Source of the DNA: Deltaproteobacteria bacterium
GTDB taxonomy: Bacteria; Desulfobacterota; Binatia; UBA9968
DNA length: 13,707 nt
Assembly (NCBI GenBank): GCA_020027655.1
Contig: JAHKKJ010000033.1
Location: forward strand, 1 to 13,707
Direction: 5' to 3'
The notes below the pieces were generated by a model. It saw only the letters and a program-made list of their open reading frames with translations, did no database searches and was not told the origin of the DNA. Positions 7,991-13,707 of this stretch are shown one piece after another. Each line of letters opens with the position of its first letter. The stretch's first letter is position 1. The position numbers and the translations under genes are program-made.

Positions 7991-8530
7991 CTACTTTTGC
8001 CCGTCCCAATCGGGTGCCGCCTCAACTTGTTCCAGCTCGGCGCCCCGGTCGACGCCGAGAATGTCCACCAGGTTCAAGTCCGCTGAGACGAACCTGACCC
8101 GGCGACGAGGGTCCGCATTCACATGCTGGACGACGACGCCGTTGCAGCGAATCGGTATATTAACTAGATCTTCGGCTTGCCAATCGTATCGCACACCGTC
8201 AAGCAGAGTGTAACCCTTTCCTTCTAGTACGTACAAAACAGAGCCACCCGGTGTCTTCTGTGCTCCCGTTCTCCCGCCGGGAGGGATTTCCTGTTCAAAG
8301 ACGATCATGGAGCGAATGGCCGTGTTATCCAGAGCGGGGTGCAAGAACCACTTGATTTTGCCTTGCCGGTTGCTTTCCCAGGGCAGATCGCGACCCTTGA
8401 TGAGCCAGGCGCCTTTGCGTTGGTGCTCGCGCTGGCGATCGCGCAGCTGATACAGCCACTCGAGCAAGTTCTCGGCTCTATCGGCGTAGGCCGCGCCAAG
8501 ATTCTCTTCGGTGGAACGGAACTTATTCAT
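7991..8530 (-). CDS. Cupin B, small single-domain cupin with degenerate metal site
   Basis: This 179-residue protein matches the second half of the fused bicupin. Shared blocks are an amphipathic helix LRDRQREHQRK (29-39), KGRDLPWE, LEGKG at 102-106, and an ending GVDRGAELEQVEAAP. The first cupin motif, normally HxH, reads A-Q-K-T-P-G-G (90-96) with no histidine. In the second motif only H136 of V-V-Q-H-V-N remains. It therefore probably does not bind a catalytic metal by itself and more likely acts as a structural or regulatory partner of cupin A, perhaps as a heterodimer imitating the fused protein. Its ATG overlaps the stop of cupin A by ATGA at 8527-8530, which points to translational coupling and equal amounts. 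No function beyond the cupin fold can be assigned. Confidence 0.88.
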   Translation of the reverse strand: MNKFRSTEENLGAAYADRAENLLEWLYQLRDRQREHQRKGAWLIKGRDLPWESNRQGKIKWFLHPALDNTAIRSMIVFEQEIPPGGRTGAQKTPGGSVLYVLEGKGYTLLDGVRYDWQAEDLVNIPIRCNGVVVQHVNADPRRRVRFVSADLNLVDILGVDRGAELEQVEAAPDWDGQK

Positions 8531-9060
8531 CGGGTACCCCGCGCGATGTTTTTCGCTTTGAAATCCGGGTGGTTTTCGAGCTGCACCATTTCACTTGCAC
8601 CCCATTCAAAGAGCGCCCCGCTGATGAACGCAATCCACTTGGCCGGCTTGTCGTCATAGCGATTGTAGTGCTTGTGCTCAACGCCGCCGGGTTTCAAAGG
8701 CAAGAGCAGCAGATCGCCTGCTTCCCAATCATGGCGCTCGCCGTCCACTTCGGACCATCCCTCGCCCTCGATAATATAAATGACCAGGCCGCCTTGATGG
8801 CGATGTTTTCCTGAATGAACCTTGATGTCCTGAACAAAAATATTCCAATCATCCAACACGGTTTCGGGCGTCTCGCCGCTGTAGCGCGATGGCCACATGT
8901 AATGCTTCACCAATGCCTGACGGGACATGACCCAAGGACAGTCCTCCCCGCGGATGACGACCTGGCCAGTAAAAGAGCGCTCGCGCTCAGCGCGCTGGTG
9001 CGCAATGATTTCTTCGTAATTGTCGCGCTCCCGGGTTCGCTCTCGTTCACGAGTCGCCAT
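8527..9060 (-). CDS. Cupin A, small single-domain cupin with intact histidines
   Basis: This 177-residue protein is the first gene of the minus-strand operon. A strongly charged Arg/Glu-rich helix covers residues 1-30. The cupin barrel follows, with H82, H86-R-H88-Q-G-G and then P124-G-G-V-E-H129-K-H131-Y-N133. This matches the first half of the fused bicupin almost motif by motif, including HDWEAGDL. The usual Glu of cupin motif 1 is absent there as well. The histidines could hold Fe(II), Mn(II) or Ni(II), and it is the likely catalytic half of an A/B complex (inference). The ATG has AAGGAAGGTGAG immediately upstream. A weak candidate promoter is TTGACC at 9128-9123 with TACTTT 17 nt on. The gene is divergent from SBP2 across a 176-bp gap. 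Confidence 0.91.
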   Translation of the reverse strand: MATRERERTRERDNYEEIIAHQRAERERSFTGQVVIRGEDCPWVMSRQALVKHYMWPSRYSGETPETVLDDWNIFVQDIKVHSGKHRHQGGLVIYIIEGEGWSEVDGERHDWEAGDLLLLPLKPGGVEHKHYNRYDDKPAKWIAFISGALFEWGASEMVQLENHPDFKAKNIARGTR

Positions 9061-9152
9061 AGCTCACCTTCCTTCCACAATCAATGAATCAACTAACGCA
9101 AAGTACCTAACCTCTACGATGCGGTCAAGCTATGGAACTCGCTGCATATGGA

Positions 9153-9202
9153 AAGGCCTTTATAAGACTCGGATTGACACGGTCCCTCGAAGGCCTTTAT
9201 AA
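9153..9202 (+). repeat. Two copies of AAGGCCTTTATAA in the divergent SBP2/cupin A gap
   Basis: The identical 13-mer stands at 9153-9165 and 9190-9202, 37 bp apart. Each contains the palindrome AAGGCCTT. The right copy overlaps the -10 box of the SBP2 promoter, and the left copy lies between that promoter and the cupin operon. They could be regulator sites controlling both directions, or a duplicated promoter segment. Confidence 0.7.
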
Positions 9203-9203
9203 A
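9174..9203 (+). promoter_or_regulatory. Sigma70-like promoter of SBP2
   Basis: TTGACA at 9174-9179 matches the -35 consensus completely. After 18 bp comes TATAAA at 9198-9203, which matches five of six -10 positions. Transcription would start near 9210, followed by the Shine-Dalgarno TAGGAGG at 9225-9231 and the SBP2 ATG at 9237, so the leader would be under 30 nt. Confidence 0.65.
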
Positions 9204-9236
9204 GGGATGCATTTCGTCATCGAATAGGAGGTCCTT

Positions 9237-10328
9237 ATGATGAAGTTCCGTATGGTTGTGATGATCGAAATTCTCATGGTGATGGCGCTTTTTGGCTTCA
9301 ACTCGGCGAGCGTCGCGGCCGAATGGGATAGCACCCTCGAAGCCGCGAAAAAAGAAGGCAAGGTATCGGTGATCACCGACGTGACCGCCACGTTGCGTGA
9401 TGCCCTCACCTTGGAATTTCAGAAGAAGTACGGGATCTCCGTCGAGCTGTTTGGCAGCTCAGGCCGTGAGGTTGCTCCCCGGGTCGCTGCCGAGCGAAAG
9501 GCGGGACAATTTCTCTGGGATATTTACATCCACGGATCCACCACAGCGCTTGAAGCGATGATTCCCATGGGCGCGTTCGATCCCTTGGAGCCGGCGCTCA
9601 TTCTACCGGACGTCAAAGATCCCAAAACATGGCGCGGCGGAGCGATTGAATTTCTCGATCCGGGCAAGATGGTCATAGTGATGACTCCCTTCCACCGGGG
9701 CACGATCTTTTACAACACCAAGCTCGTCGATGCCAAAGAGTTCAAGTCGCACAAGGATCTGCTCAATCCCAAATGGAGGGGAAAGATGGTGATGGACGAC
9801 CCGCGCAGGGCCGGACCCGGGGTGGCGACATTCACTTTCTTTTATCTTCACCCGGAGCTTGGCCCGGATTTCATTCGCGCACTGGGTAAACAACAGATCA
9901 CCATCCTGAGAGACTACGCGCAGGAGGTGGATGCCGTGGGTCAAGGGCGATATTCGGTGCTTATCGGCGCCGCGGACTTTGTCGCCATCAACCGGGCGAA
10001 ACAAGGAGTGCCGATTGCCATCGTCGACGCCCGGCAACTCAAAGAGGGAACCGACCTGAGTCCGACCAATGGGAACCTGGCGTTGTTTAATAGAGCACCG
10101 AATCCCAATGCAGCCAAGGTCTACATTAACTGGTTGTTGTCAAAAGAAGGACAGACGATCTTCGCCCGCGCCAACGGTTACGTCAGCGCCCGATTGGATG
10201 TGCCGACGGATCACACCGAGCCCTGGCGAGTGCCGTTGCCGGGGGCGATCAAAACCTACACCAAAGCGGCGATGCAAGTGAAGGACAATTTACAGCCGCT
10301 GCTGCAAGAGGTATTCGGTAGCCAATGA
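9237..10328 (+). CDS. Secreted ABC-type extracellular solute-binding protein (SBP2)
   Basis: This 363-residue protein is a paralogue of SBP1. It begins with a double Met and a signal peptide with a hydrophobic core up to about residue 21, and a likely cleavage after SVAA28. The core carries an unusual Glu at position 11. Conserved blocks are LEAAKKEGKV, FYNTKLVDAKE, NPKWRGKMVMDDPRRAG and PNPNAAKVYINWLLSKEGQ. The family binds ligands such as ferric complexes, polyamines or small organic anions in the periplasm; the ligand here is not known and no permease is nearby. TAGGAGG stands 5 nt before the ATG. A second ATG directly follows and could be used instead. It diverges from the cupin A-B-AAA-C operon, as SBP1 precedes the fused cupin, so the SBP-cupin association occurs twice in the window. 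Confidence 0.94.
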   Translation: MMKFRMVVMIEILMVMALFGFNSASVAAEWDSTLEAAKKEGKVSVITDVTATLRDALTLEFQKKYGISVELFGSSGREVAPRVAAERKAGQFLWDIYIHGSTTALEAMIPMGAFDPLEPALILPDVKDPKTWRGGAIEFLDPGKMVIVMTPFHRGTIFYNTKLVDAKEFKSHKDLLNPKWRGKMVMDDPRRAGPGVATFTFFYLHPELGPDFIRALGKQQITILRDYAQEVDAVGQGRYSVLIGAADFVAINRAKQGVPIAIVDARQLKEGTDLSPTNGNLALFNRAPNPNAAKVYINWLLSKEGQTIFARANGYVSARLDVPTDHTEPWRVPLPGAIKTYTKAAMQVKDNLQPLLQEVFGSQ

Positions 10329-10335
10329 TGATAGT

Positions 10336-10384
10336 GGTTCAACGTTCACGGTTGAAGGTTCAAGGTTCAAAGTTCGAGGTTACG
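10336..10384 (+). repeat. Tandem heptamer array (consensus GGTTCAA, seven units)
   Basis: Seven head-to-tail 7-mers run without gaps, three of them exactly GGTTCAA and the others differing at one to three bases. A partly complementary stretch follows. TTCAAAGTTC at 10366-10375 pairs with GAACTTTGAA at 10407-10416, and GTTCAACGT at 10337-10345 pairs with ACGTTGAAC at 10402-10410. The region can thus fold as RNA or single-stranded DNA. It lies just after the SBP2 stop, in a convergent gap. Confidence 0.75.
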
Positions 10385-10433
10385 GAGAACCGTTGAGACC
10401 GACGTTGAACTTTGAAGCCTTTTCGGTCAGGCT

Positions 10434-10454
10434 CACCGCGCGATCCACGCGGTG
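10434..10454. terminator. GC-rich stem-loop in the convergent SBP2/bicupin D gap
   Basis: CACCGCG at 10434-10440 pairs perfectly with CGCGGTG at 10448-10454 around a 7-nt loop. Being between two converging genes it may end transcription from both sides, but there is no T-run on either strand, so the call is tentative. Confidence 0.35.
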
Positions 10455-10514
10455 CCAGCGCTAGGAGCAAAGCCGGGAGGCCGCCTATCGGCAAGCCCCC
10501 CAGCCGAGGAAAGA

Positions 10515-11657
10515 TCAATCAACGGCGATGGGATCGTTACGGTAGGTGATCGGCGGCATCTTAGACTCGACGCCGTTCTTTTTACACCGCTCTAAGAACT
10601 CCCGGCGAATTTCCGGATCCTCATCCTCATATTCGATCAGCGTGCCCCCTTCGCGCAGGCTCGTCGTCGGCCCTTCGCGATTGTTGCGGGTGCTCGCATC
10701 GTGGATGGTCGTCGGATTCTTGCGACTGCCAAGACGGAGCGCGATATGTCTAGCCGGCTCCGGCCCGGTATTGAGGTGGGTGTGAAACCAACCGTCGGGC
10801 GGGCTGTAAATACTGCCCGGCTTCCAATCGCATCGCACGACCTGGTCGCCCTTCCCGTTCTGGAACGGACGCACTCCCAATTCTTTCGGCCACATGTAAA
10901 TATAGCCTTGCGAGCGCACCACCAGCAGGATCGCTCCCGCGGCGTGGTAATGGGCCTTGTGATAGATGCCGGACGGCCATTCGGACATATGTCCGATCAG
11001 GCTGTTGTCTGCCATTTCGAAGCAGGTGATTCCTCCTTCAGCAACCTTGTAAGGCGCGCTGTCGAGACGCGCGATTCTCGCATCAGCGATGAAGTTCGTG
11101 TCCCACATGCTCGTCCGTTTCGCTTTGTAGCGCTTGTCGCTCATGTTGAAGTAGGAATCTTCACCCTGATAGCGCGATTTAAATGCATAGCCGTTGTTGA
11201 AAACGAAATCCGAGTCGCGAAAGAAATCCATAATAATGGGCGCGGTCGTAACTGCCAACAGAAAGGCTGACTCGCGCGCGCCGTTGTAGAGGCGATGCCA
11301 GGTGTTGAGTGGCGGAGCAAAGAGGCTGCCTTCCGACCATTCGAACGCCTGCTTGCGCATGCCGTCGTACCAGACCTCGGTGCTGCCGCGTCCCTTTAGG
11401 ACGTAGAGCAACTCGTCATACATGTGTCTTTCGGGATTGAGCGCGCCGCCTGCCGGAATCTCGACGACATACATGCCGGTAACTCCGCCGCTACCCTTCA
11501 ATTGGATGTAGGAGCCAGTTCCCCCCATGCGCGCCCACGGCTTGCGCGGCAGTTCGGTCACATCCTCGACCGCAAGCCCGTCAAAAATCGGAATACCTTC
11601 CTGCTCCATCCACCGCAGGTAGGCGGCTTTCTGAGGTGTATATACAATTTCGTCCAT
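10515..11657 (-). CDS. Bicupin D, two-domain cupin protein paralogous to bicupin C
   Basis: This is a protein of 380 residues from the ATG at 11657, which has GGAGG about 6 nt upstream; an earlier in-frame ATG at 11684 lacks one. Domain 1 (about 60-140) shows P-E-R-H78-M-Y-D-E82 and W-H121. Domain 2 (about 225-310) shows Y-H233-K-A-H236-Y-H238 and W-F-H292-T-H294-L-N296. The linker carries a TTAP block also seen as TSAP in bicupin C, and both proteins close with (L/Q)IEYEDEDP followed by an acidic/basic helix. The two are therefore clear paralogues. Gentisate-dioxygenase-like chemistry is possible, but I cannot name the substrate. The gene is transcribed towards SBP2 and away from the amidohydrolase, with its own promoter at 11694-11723. 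Confidence 0.91.
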   Translation of the reverse strand: MDEIVYTPQKAAYLRWMEQEGIPIFDGLAVEDVTELPRKPWARMGGTGSYIQLKGSGGVTGMYVVEIPAGGALNPERHMYDELLYVLKGRGSTEVWYDGMRKQAFEWSEGSLFAPPLNTWHRLYNGARESAFLLAVTTAPIIMDFFRDSDFVFNNGYAFKSRYQGEDSYFNMSDKRYKAKRTSMWDTNFIADARIARLDSAPYKVAEGGITCFEMADNSLIGHMSEWPSGIYHKAHYHAAGAILLVVRSQGYIYMWPKELGVRPFQNGKGDQVVRCDWKPGSIYSPPDGWFHTHLNTGPEPARHIALRLGSRKNPTTIHDASTRNNREGPTTSLREGGTLIEYEDEDPEIRREFLERCKKNGVESKMPPITYRNDPIAVD

Positions 11658-11693
11658 CGCGCCCTCCATTCTCAAAAAATGCAATTCGATCTT

Positions 11694-11723
11694 TTAATAG
11701 TGTCTATTGGCTTGCGTTGTCAA
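11694..11723 (-). promoter_or_regulatory. Sigma70-like promoter of bicupin D
   Basis: Reading the minus strand, TTGACA covers 11723-11718. After an 18-nt spacer comes TATTAA at 11699-11694 (four of six consensus positions). Transcription would begin around 11687, some 30 nt before the ATG at 11657, leaving room for the GGAGG ribosome site. Confidence 0.5.
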
Positions 11724-11809
11724 GCCACCGTGGAATCAACGGTTCGCCCGCGACGCAGGATTTTCTCTGAATTGTGCTCGGAGGTCGTTTGCGCCCGATC
11801 AGGCGAAAT

Positions 11810-11845
11810 TGGTATGAACGAATTCTGCGCCAAAGATGTGGCGCA
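11810..11845 (+). promoter_or_regulatory. Possible extended -10 promoter and operator dyad before the amidohydrolase
   Basis: TGGTATGAA at 11810-11818 fits an extended -10 element (TG, one base, TATGAA); no -35 box is needed or seen. Directly behind it lies a perfect dyad, TGCGCCA at 11826-11832 and TGGCGCA at 11839-11845, with 6 bp between. A repressor bound there would cover the likely start of transcription near 11825. The dyad is certain as sequence; the promoter and regulator are inference. Confidence 0.4.
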
Positions 11846-11873
11846 ACCTATCTGCGGTAGAGGAGAGGTCGTT

Positions 11874-12800
11874 ATGCGTATCGACGTGCATGCGCACTTT
11901 TATCCGGCGAAGTATATCGACTGCGTGTCTCGTTTGCGGGGCGAACAGAATTATCGCATCCGTGCTCCCGGCGCTGCAGTCACGCTCGAACAGCGAGTTG
12001 ATCTCCTAGACAGATCCGGCATTCGTGTACAGGTCCTATCCGTCGGCGCACAGCAACCGTATGGCGCCGACGTTAACGAAGCGATCAGCGCGGCCAAGCT
12101 CGGCAACGACCTCTTTGCCGAAGTCTGCACTCGGCACGGCGGTCATTTTGCCGCCTTTGCCGCTTTGCCGTTGCCGCACATCGATGCGGCCCTCTTCGAA
12201 TTGGCGCGCGCTCTTGACGGTCTTGGCATGCTGGGTGTCAATCTTGGCTGTTCGGTCGCCGGCCGCCCACTGGATGACGCGGTGTTCGCACCTGTGTTTG
12301 CCGAGTTGGACCGCCGGGGCGCGGTTTTGTTCCTCCATCCTGTGGGTTGCGGGTGCGGTACGCTCCTCGAAGGCTTCGATTTGAATTTTCCTCTGGGTGC
12401 GCCGTTCGAAGACACGGTGGCCGCGCTACGATTGATTTTAGCGGGAATTGTCCACCGTTACCCCAGGATCCGCATTATCGTGCCTCACCTTGGCGGCACA
12501 CTGCCGTTTCTTGTCGAACGCCTCGACGGCTCTTTAGTGGGGCGCAGCCAGTACAAGCCCAGCGAGTACTTGAAACGGCTATGGTACGACACGGTCAATG
12601 GAAGTGTTGCCGCGCTGCGCTGCGCCCGCGACGCTTTCGGCGCGGATCGGTTGCTTTTGGGCACGGACTTTCCCCACCTGGCGGGCCCAAGGTTCGAACG
12701 ATGCGTAAGTTATGTCGAGCAATCGGAGTTGGCGCCGGCTGAAAAAAGCGCTGTCCTGGATGGGAATGCCGAGTGGGTGCTCGGCCTCACCGAACGTTAG
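11874..12800 (+). CDS. Amidohydrolase-2 / ACMSD-type metal-dependent hydrolase or decarboxylase
   Basis: This 308-residue protein starts at the ATG at 11874, which has AGGAGAGG 5 nt upstream; the frame stays open further left but only antisense to bicupin D. Metal ligands of the TIM-barrel amidohydrolase fold are visible: D-V-H6-A-H8-F at the first strand, F-L-H155-P, P-H205-L-G-G-T-L-P, and G-T-D265-F-P-H. This pattern and length match the ACMSD/gamma-resorcylate decarboxylase group, which removes carboxyl groups from aromatic or semialdehyde acids, though some relatives hydrolyse lactones or amides. The protein is expected in the cytoplasm. Its divergent partner is bicupin D, across a 216-bp gap with an operator-like dyad. 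A decarboxylase would fit with ring-cleaving cupins and the Rieske enzyme, but the substrate is unknown. Confidence 0.93.
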   Translation: MRIDVHAHFYPAKYIDCVSRLRGEQNYRIRAPGAAVTLEQRVDLLDRSGIRVQVLSVGAQQPYGADVNEAISAAKLGNDLFAEVCTRHGGHFAAFAALPLPHIDAALFELARALDGLGMLGVNLGCSVAGRPLDDAVFAPVFAELDRRGAVLFLHPVGCGCGTLLEGFDLNFPLGAPFEDTVAALRLILAGIVHRYPRIRIIVPHLGGTLPFLVERLDGSLVGRSQYKPSEYLKRLWYDTVNGSVAALRCARDAFGADRLLLGTDFPHLAGPRFERCVSYVEQSELAPAEKSAVLDGNAEWVLGLTER

Positions 12801-12843
12801 GGCTTTTTTTCGAAGGGCATTCGTCCGTGTCCAGCCGGCAGCG

Positions 12844-12857
12844 GTCAGCTAGCTGAC
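12844..12857. repeat. 14-bp perfect palindrome GTCAGCTAGCTGAC
   Basis: This lies in the 178-bp convergent gap between the amidohydrolase and the TctC-type gene. The palindrome has no loop and could be a protein-binding site or chance. Otherwise I see nothing coding in this gap. Confidence 0.5.
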
Positions 12858-12978
12858 AAGGCAAAGCGCGAAGGATTGCTACTCATGCGCATCGCGCCGA
12901 AACCGCTGGGCCCGATGTAGTCATGGAAATCAATTTTTCCTGCCACCGTATCATGGCCGTTTGTCAATGGCTGCACGC

Positions 12979-13707
12979 CTACGATTGCTTCTCGCCAATC
13001 GGCAGGCCGTATTTCTGGCGCATCTTTGTGATAAAGTCCTTCGCCTCTTTCGGAATGGCGATTTGCTCGTTGACCACCGCTTCAATCTTTTCTGGGCTCT
13101 GCGGTTTCCATCCGTCGCCGAAAAACTTATCGCCTTCTTTGTCCACTTCCGGATCTTTCATCAACTTGGAAAACGCCTCGCGCAAAATTTTTATCAAATG
13201 ATCCGGCGTCCCTTCCGGAGCGACAAGATATTTATCGAGCTCGGGTGCTCCGGCCCAACCGTTATAAGCCTGCCAGGCAAGGCCGGTTGGTTTTTTTGCA
13301 CCTAGAAGTTCGGTAAATGTGGGGACCTCCGGAAAATCTTCACGCCGGCGATCTTCTTCCGTGCAGATGATTTGCACGACGCCCTCGCTCTGGAGATCCT
13401 TGACGAGCTTGGCATTCTGCGTGGACCACATATCAATTTCACCCTGGCGGATGGCCAGTTGCAGCTCCCGGCTCCCCGGATAGCCGTATATCCAGCGCAG
13501 ATTCCAACCGAGATATTCGGCGCCCCAAACCGTCATCGCTATCCAGGTTCGGATGCCGTCCGTGTCGCCGACGACAACGGGCTTGGCGCTGCGGTTGGCA
13601 AACCTCGCCCGGGCATCGTTTCTGATCATCAGTAGTGTCCCCGGACGGGACACGCCGCCGATCATTTTGAATCTTCGCGGATCGTACTTAACGGTCGAAC
13701 CGCCGCG
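12979..13707 (-). CDS. TctC/Bug-type tripartite tricarboxylate transporter binding protein (5' end outside window)
   Basis: The frame is open to the right edge and ends with a TAG at 12981-12979, giving 242 visible codons of the C-terminal part of a protein that is usually about 320 residues. The signal peptide and first lobe are missing from view. Visible family features are VVVGDTDGIRTWIA, the substrate-lobe stretch YPGSRELQLAIRQGEIDMW, FPEVPTFTELL, and a terminal helical region. Such proteins bind carboxylates in the periplasm for TctAB permeases, and in Burkholderiales and relatives they occur as many orphan copies (Bug proteins). No TctA or TctB is seen here. It is convergent with the amidohydrolase. 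An ATG at 13665 lies inside the domain and is not the true start. Confidence 0.87.
   Translation of the reverse strand, partial: RGGSTVKYDPRRFKMIGGVSRPGTLLMIRNDARARFANRSAKPVVVGDTDGIRTWIAMTVWGAEYLGWNLRWIYGYPGSRELQLAIRQGEIDMWSTQNAKLVKDLQSEGVVQIICTEEDRRREDFPEVPTFTELLGAKKPTGLAWQAYNGWAGAPELDKYLVAPEGTPDHLIKILREAFSKLMKDPEVDKEGDKFFGDGWKPQSPEKIEAVVNEQIAIPKEAKDFITKMRQKYGLPIGEKQS

Noticed and set aside
10336..10416. Heptamer array as a CRISPR array
   Set aside because: Units are 7 bp with no spacers, and no cas genes are present.
11424..11873. N-terminal extension of the amidohydrolase frame
   Set aside because: The extension runs antisense through bicupin D and its promoter; the amidohydrolase fold begins right at the ATG at 11874, which has a good ribosome site.
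12775..12810. Intrinsic terminator after the amidohydrolase
   Set aside because: A run of seven T follows at 12804-12810, but only a 4-bp stem (GGTG/CACC) with an 8-nt loop lies upstream and is separated from the T-run, so it is too weak to call.

Overview
The window looks like a catabolic and uptake region from an uncultured, moderately GC-rich soil or marine Gram-negative bacterium. This is inferred from the mixture of families: a Rieske oxygenase, a vicinal-oxygen-chelate (VOC) dioxygenase-like protein, an ACMSD-type amidohydrolase, five cupin genes, and four solute-binding proteins of three classes (ABC-like, TAXI, TctC/Bug), none with a permease beside it. Lineages rich in such genes include Burkholderiales, Rhizobiales and the Tectomicrobia/Binatota/Methylomirabilota type. 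The sequence alone does not fix the taxon. I saw no tRNA, rRNA, CRISPR array, transposase or integrase.

Layout. (1) Positions 1-3130, minus strand: an operon-like run of a double-VOC protein, a TAXI-family binding protein without signal peptide, and a Rieske non-haem iron oxygenase that runs off the left edge. (2) Positions 3499-5785, plus strand: a secreted ABC-type binding protein (SBP1), then a fused two-cupin protein. (3) Positions 5925-9060, minus strand: a tight four-gene operon of cupin A, cupin B (4-bp ATGA overlap), an AAA+ ATPase and bicupin C. (4) Positions 9237-10328, plus strand: SBP2, a paralogue of SBP1, divergent from operon 3 and behind a good sigma70-like promoter. (5) Positions 10515-11657, minus strand: bicupin D, a paralogue of C. 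(6) Positions 11874-12800, plus strand: an amidohydrolase of the ACMSD/decarboxylase family, divergent from D and with an operator-like dyad in its leader. (7) Positions 12979-13707, minus strand: the C-terminal part of a TctC/Bug-type binding protein.

The most interesting structure lies between 3.5 and 11.7 kb. It holds two versions of one module: a periplasmic binding protein next to a two-part cupin. In one version the two cupin halves are fused in a single protein. In the other they are two overlapping genes in the same order, followed by an AAA+ ATPase and a larger bicupin. In both versions the second cupin half has lost its canonical HxH metal motif. My reading, which is inference, is that a small organic acid or aromatic compound is captured outside the cell and then processed by a cupin enzyme complex. 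The AAA+ protein may assemble, metallate or reactivate that complex, and the Rieske, VOC and amidohydrolase genes may supply neighbouring degradation steps. No substrate can be assigned from the sequence.

The gene-free gaps hold repeats and regulatory signals. There is a 15-bp inverted repeat at 5827-5889, a tandem heptamer array at 10336-10384, a GC stem at 10434-10454, a 14-bp palindrome at 12844-12857, paired 13-bp repeats overlapping the SBP2 promoter, and a promoter for bicupin D.
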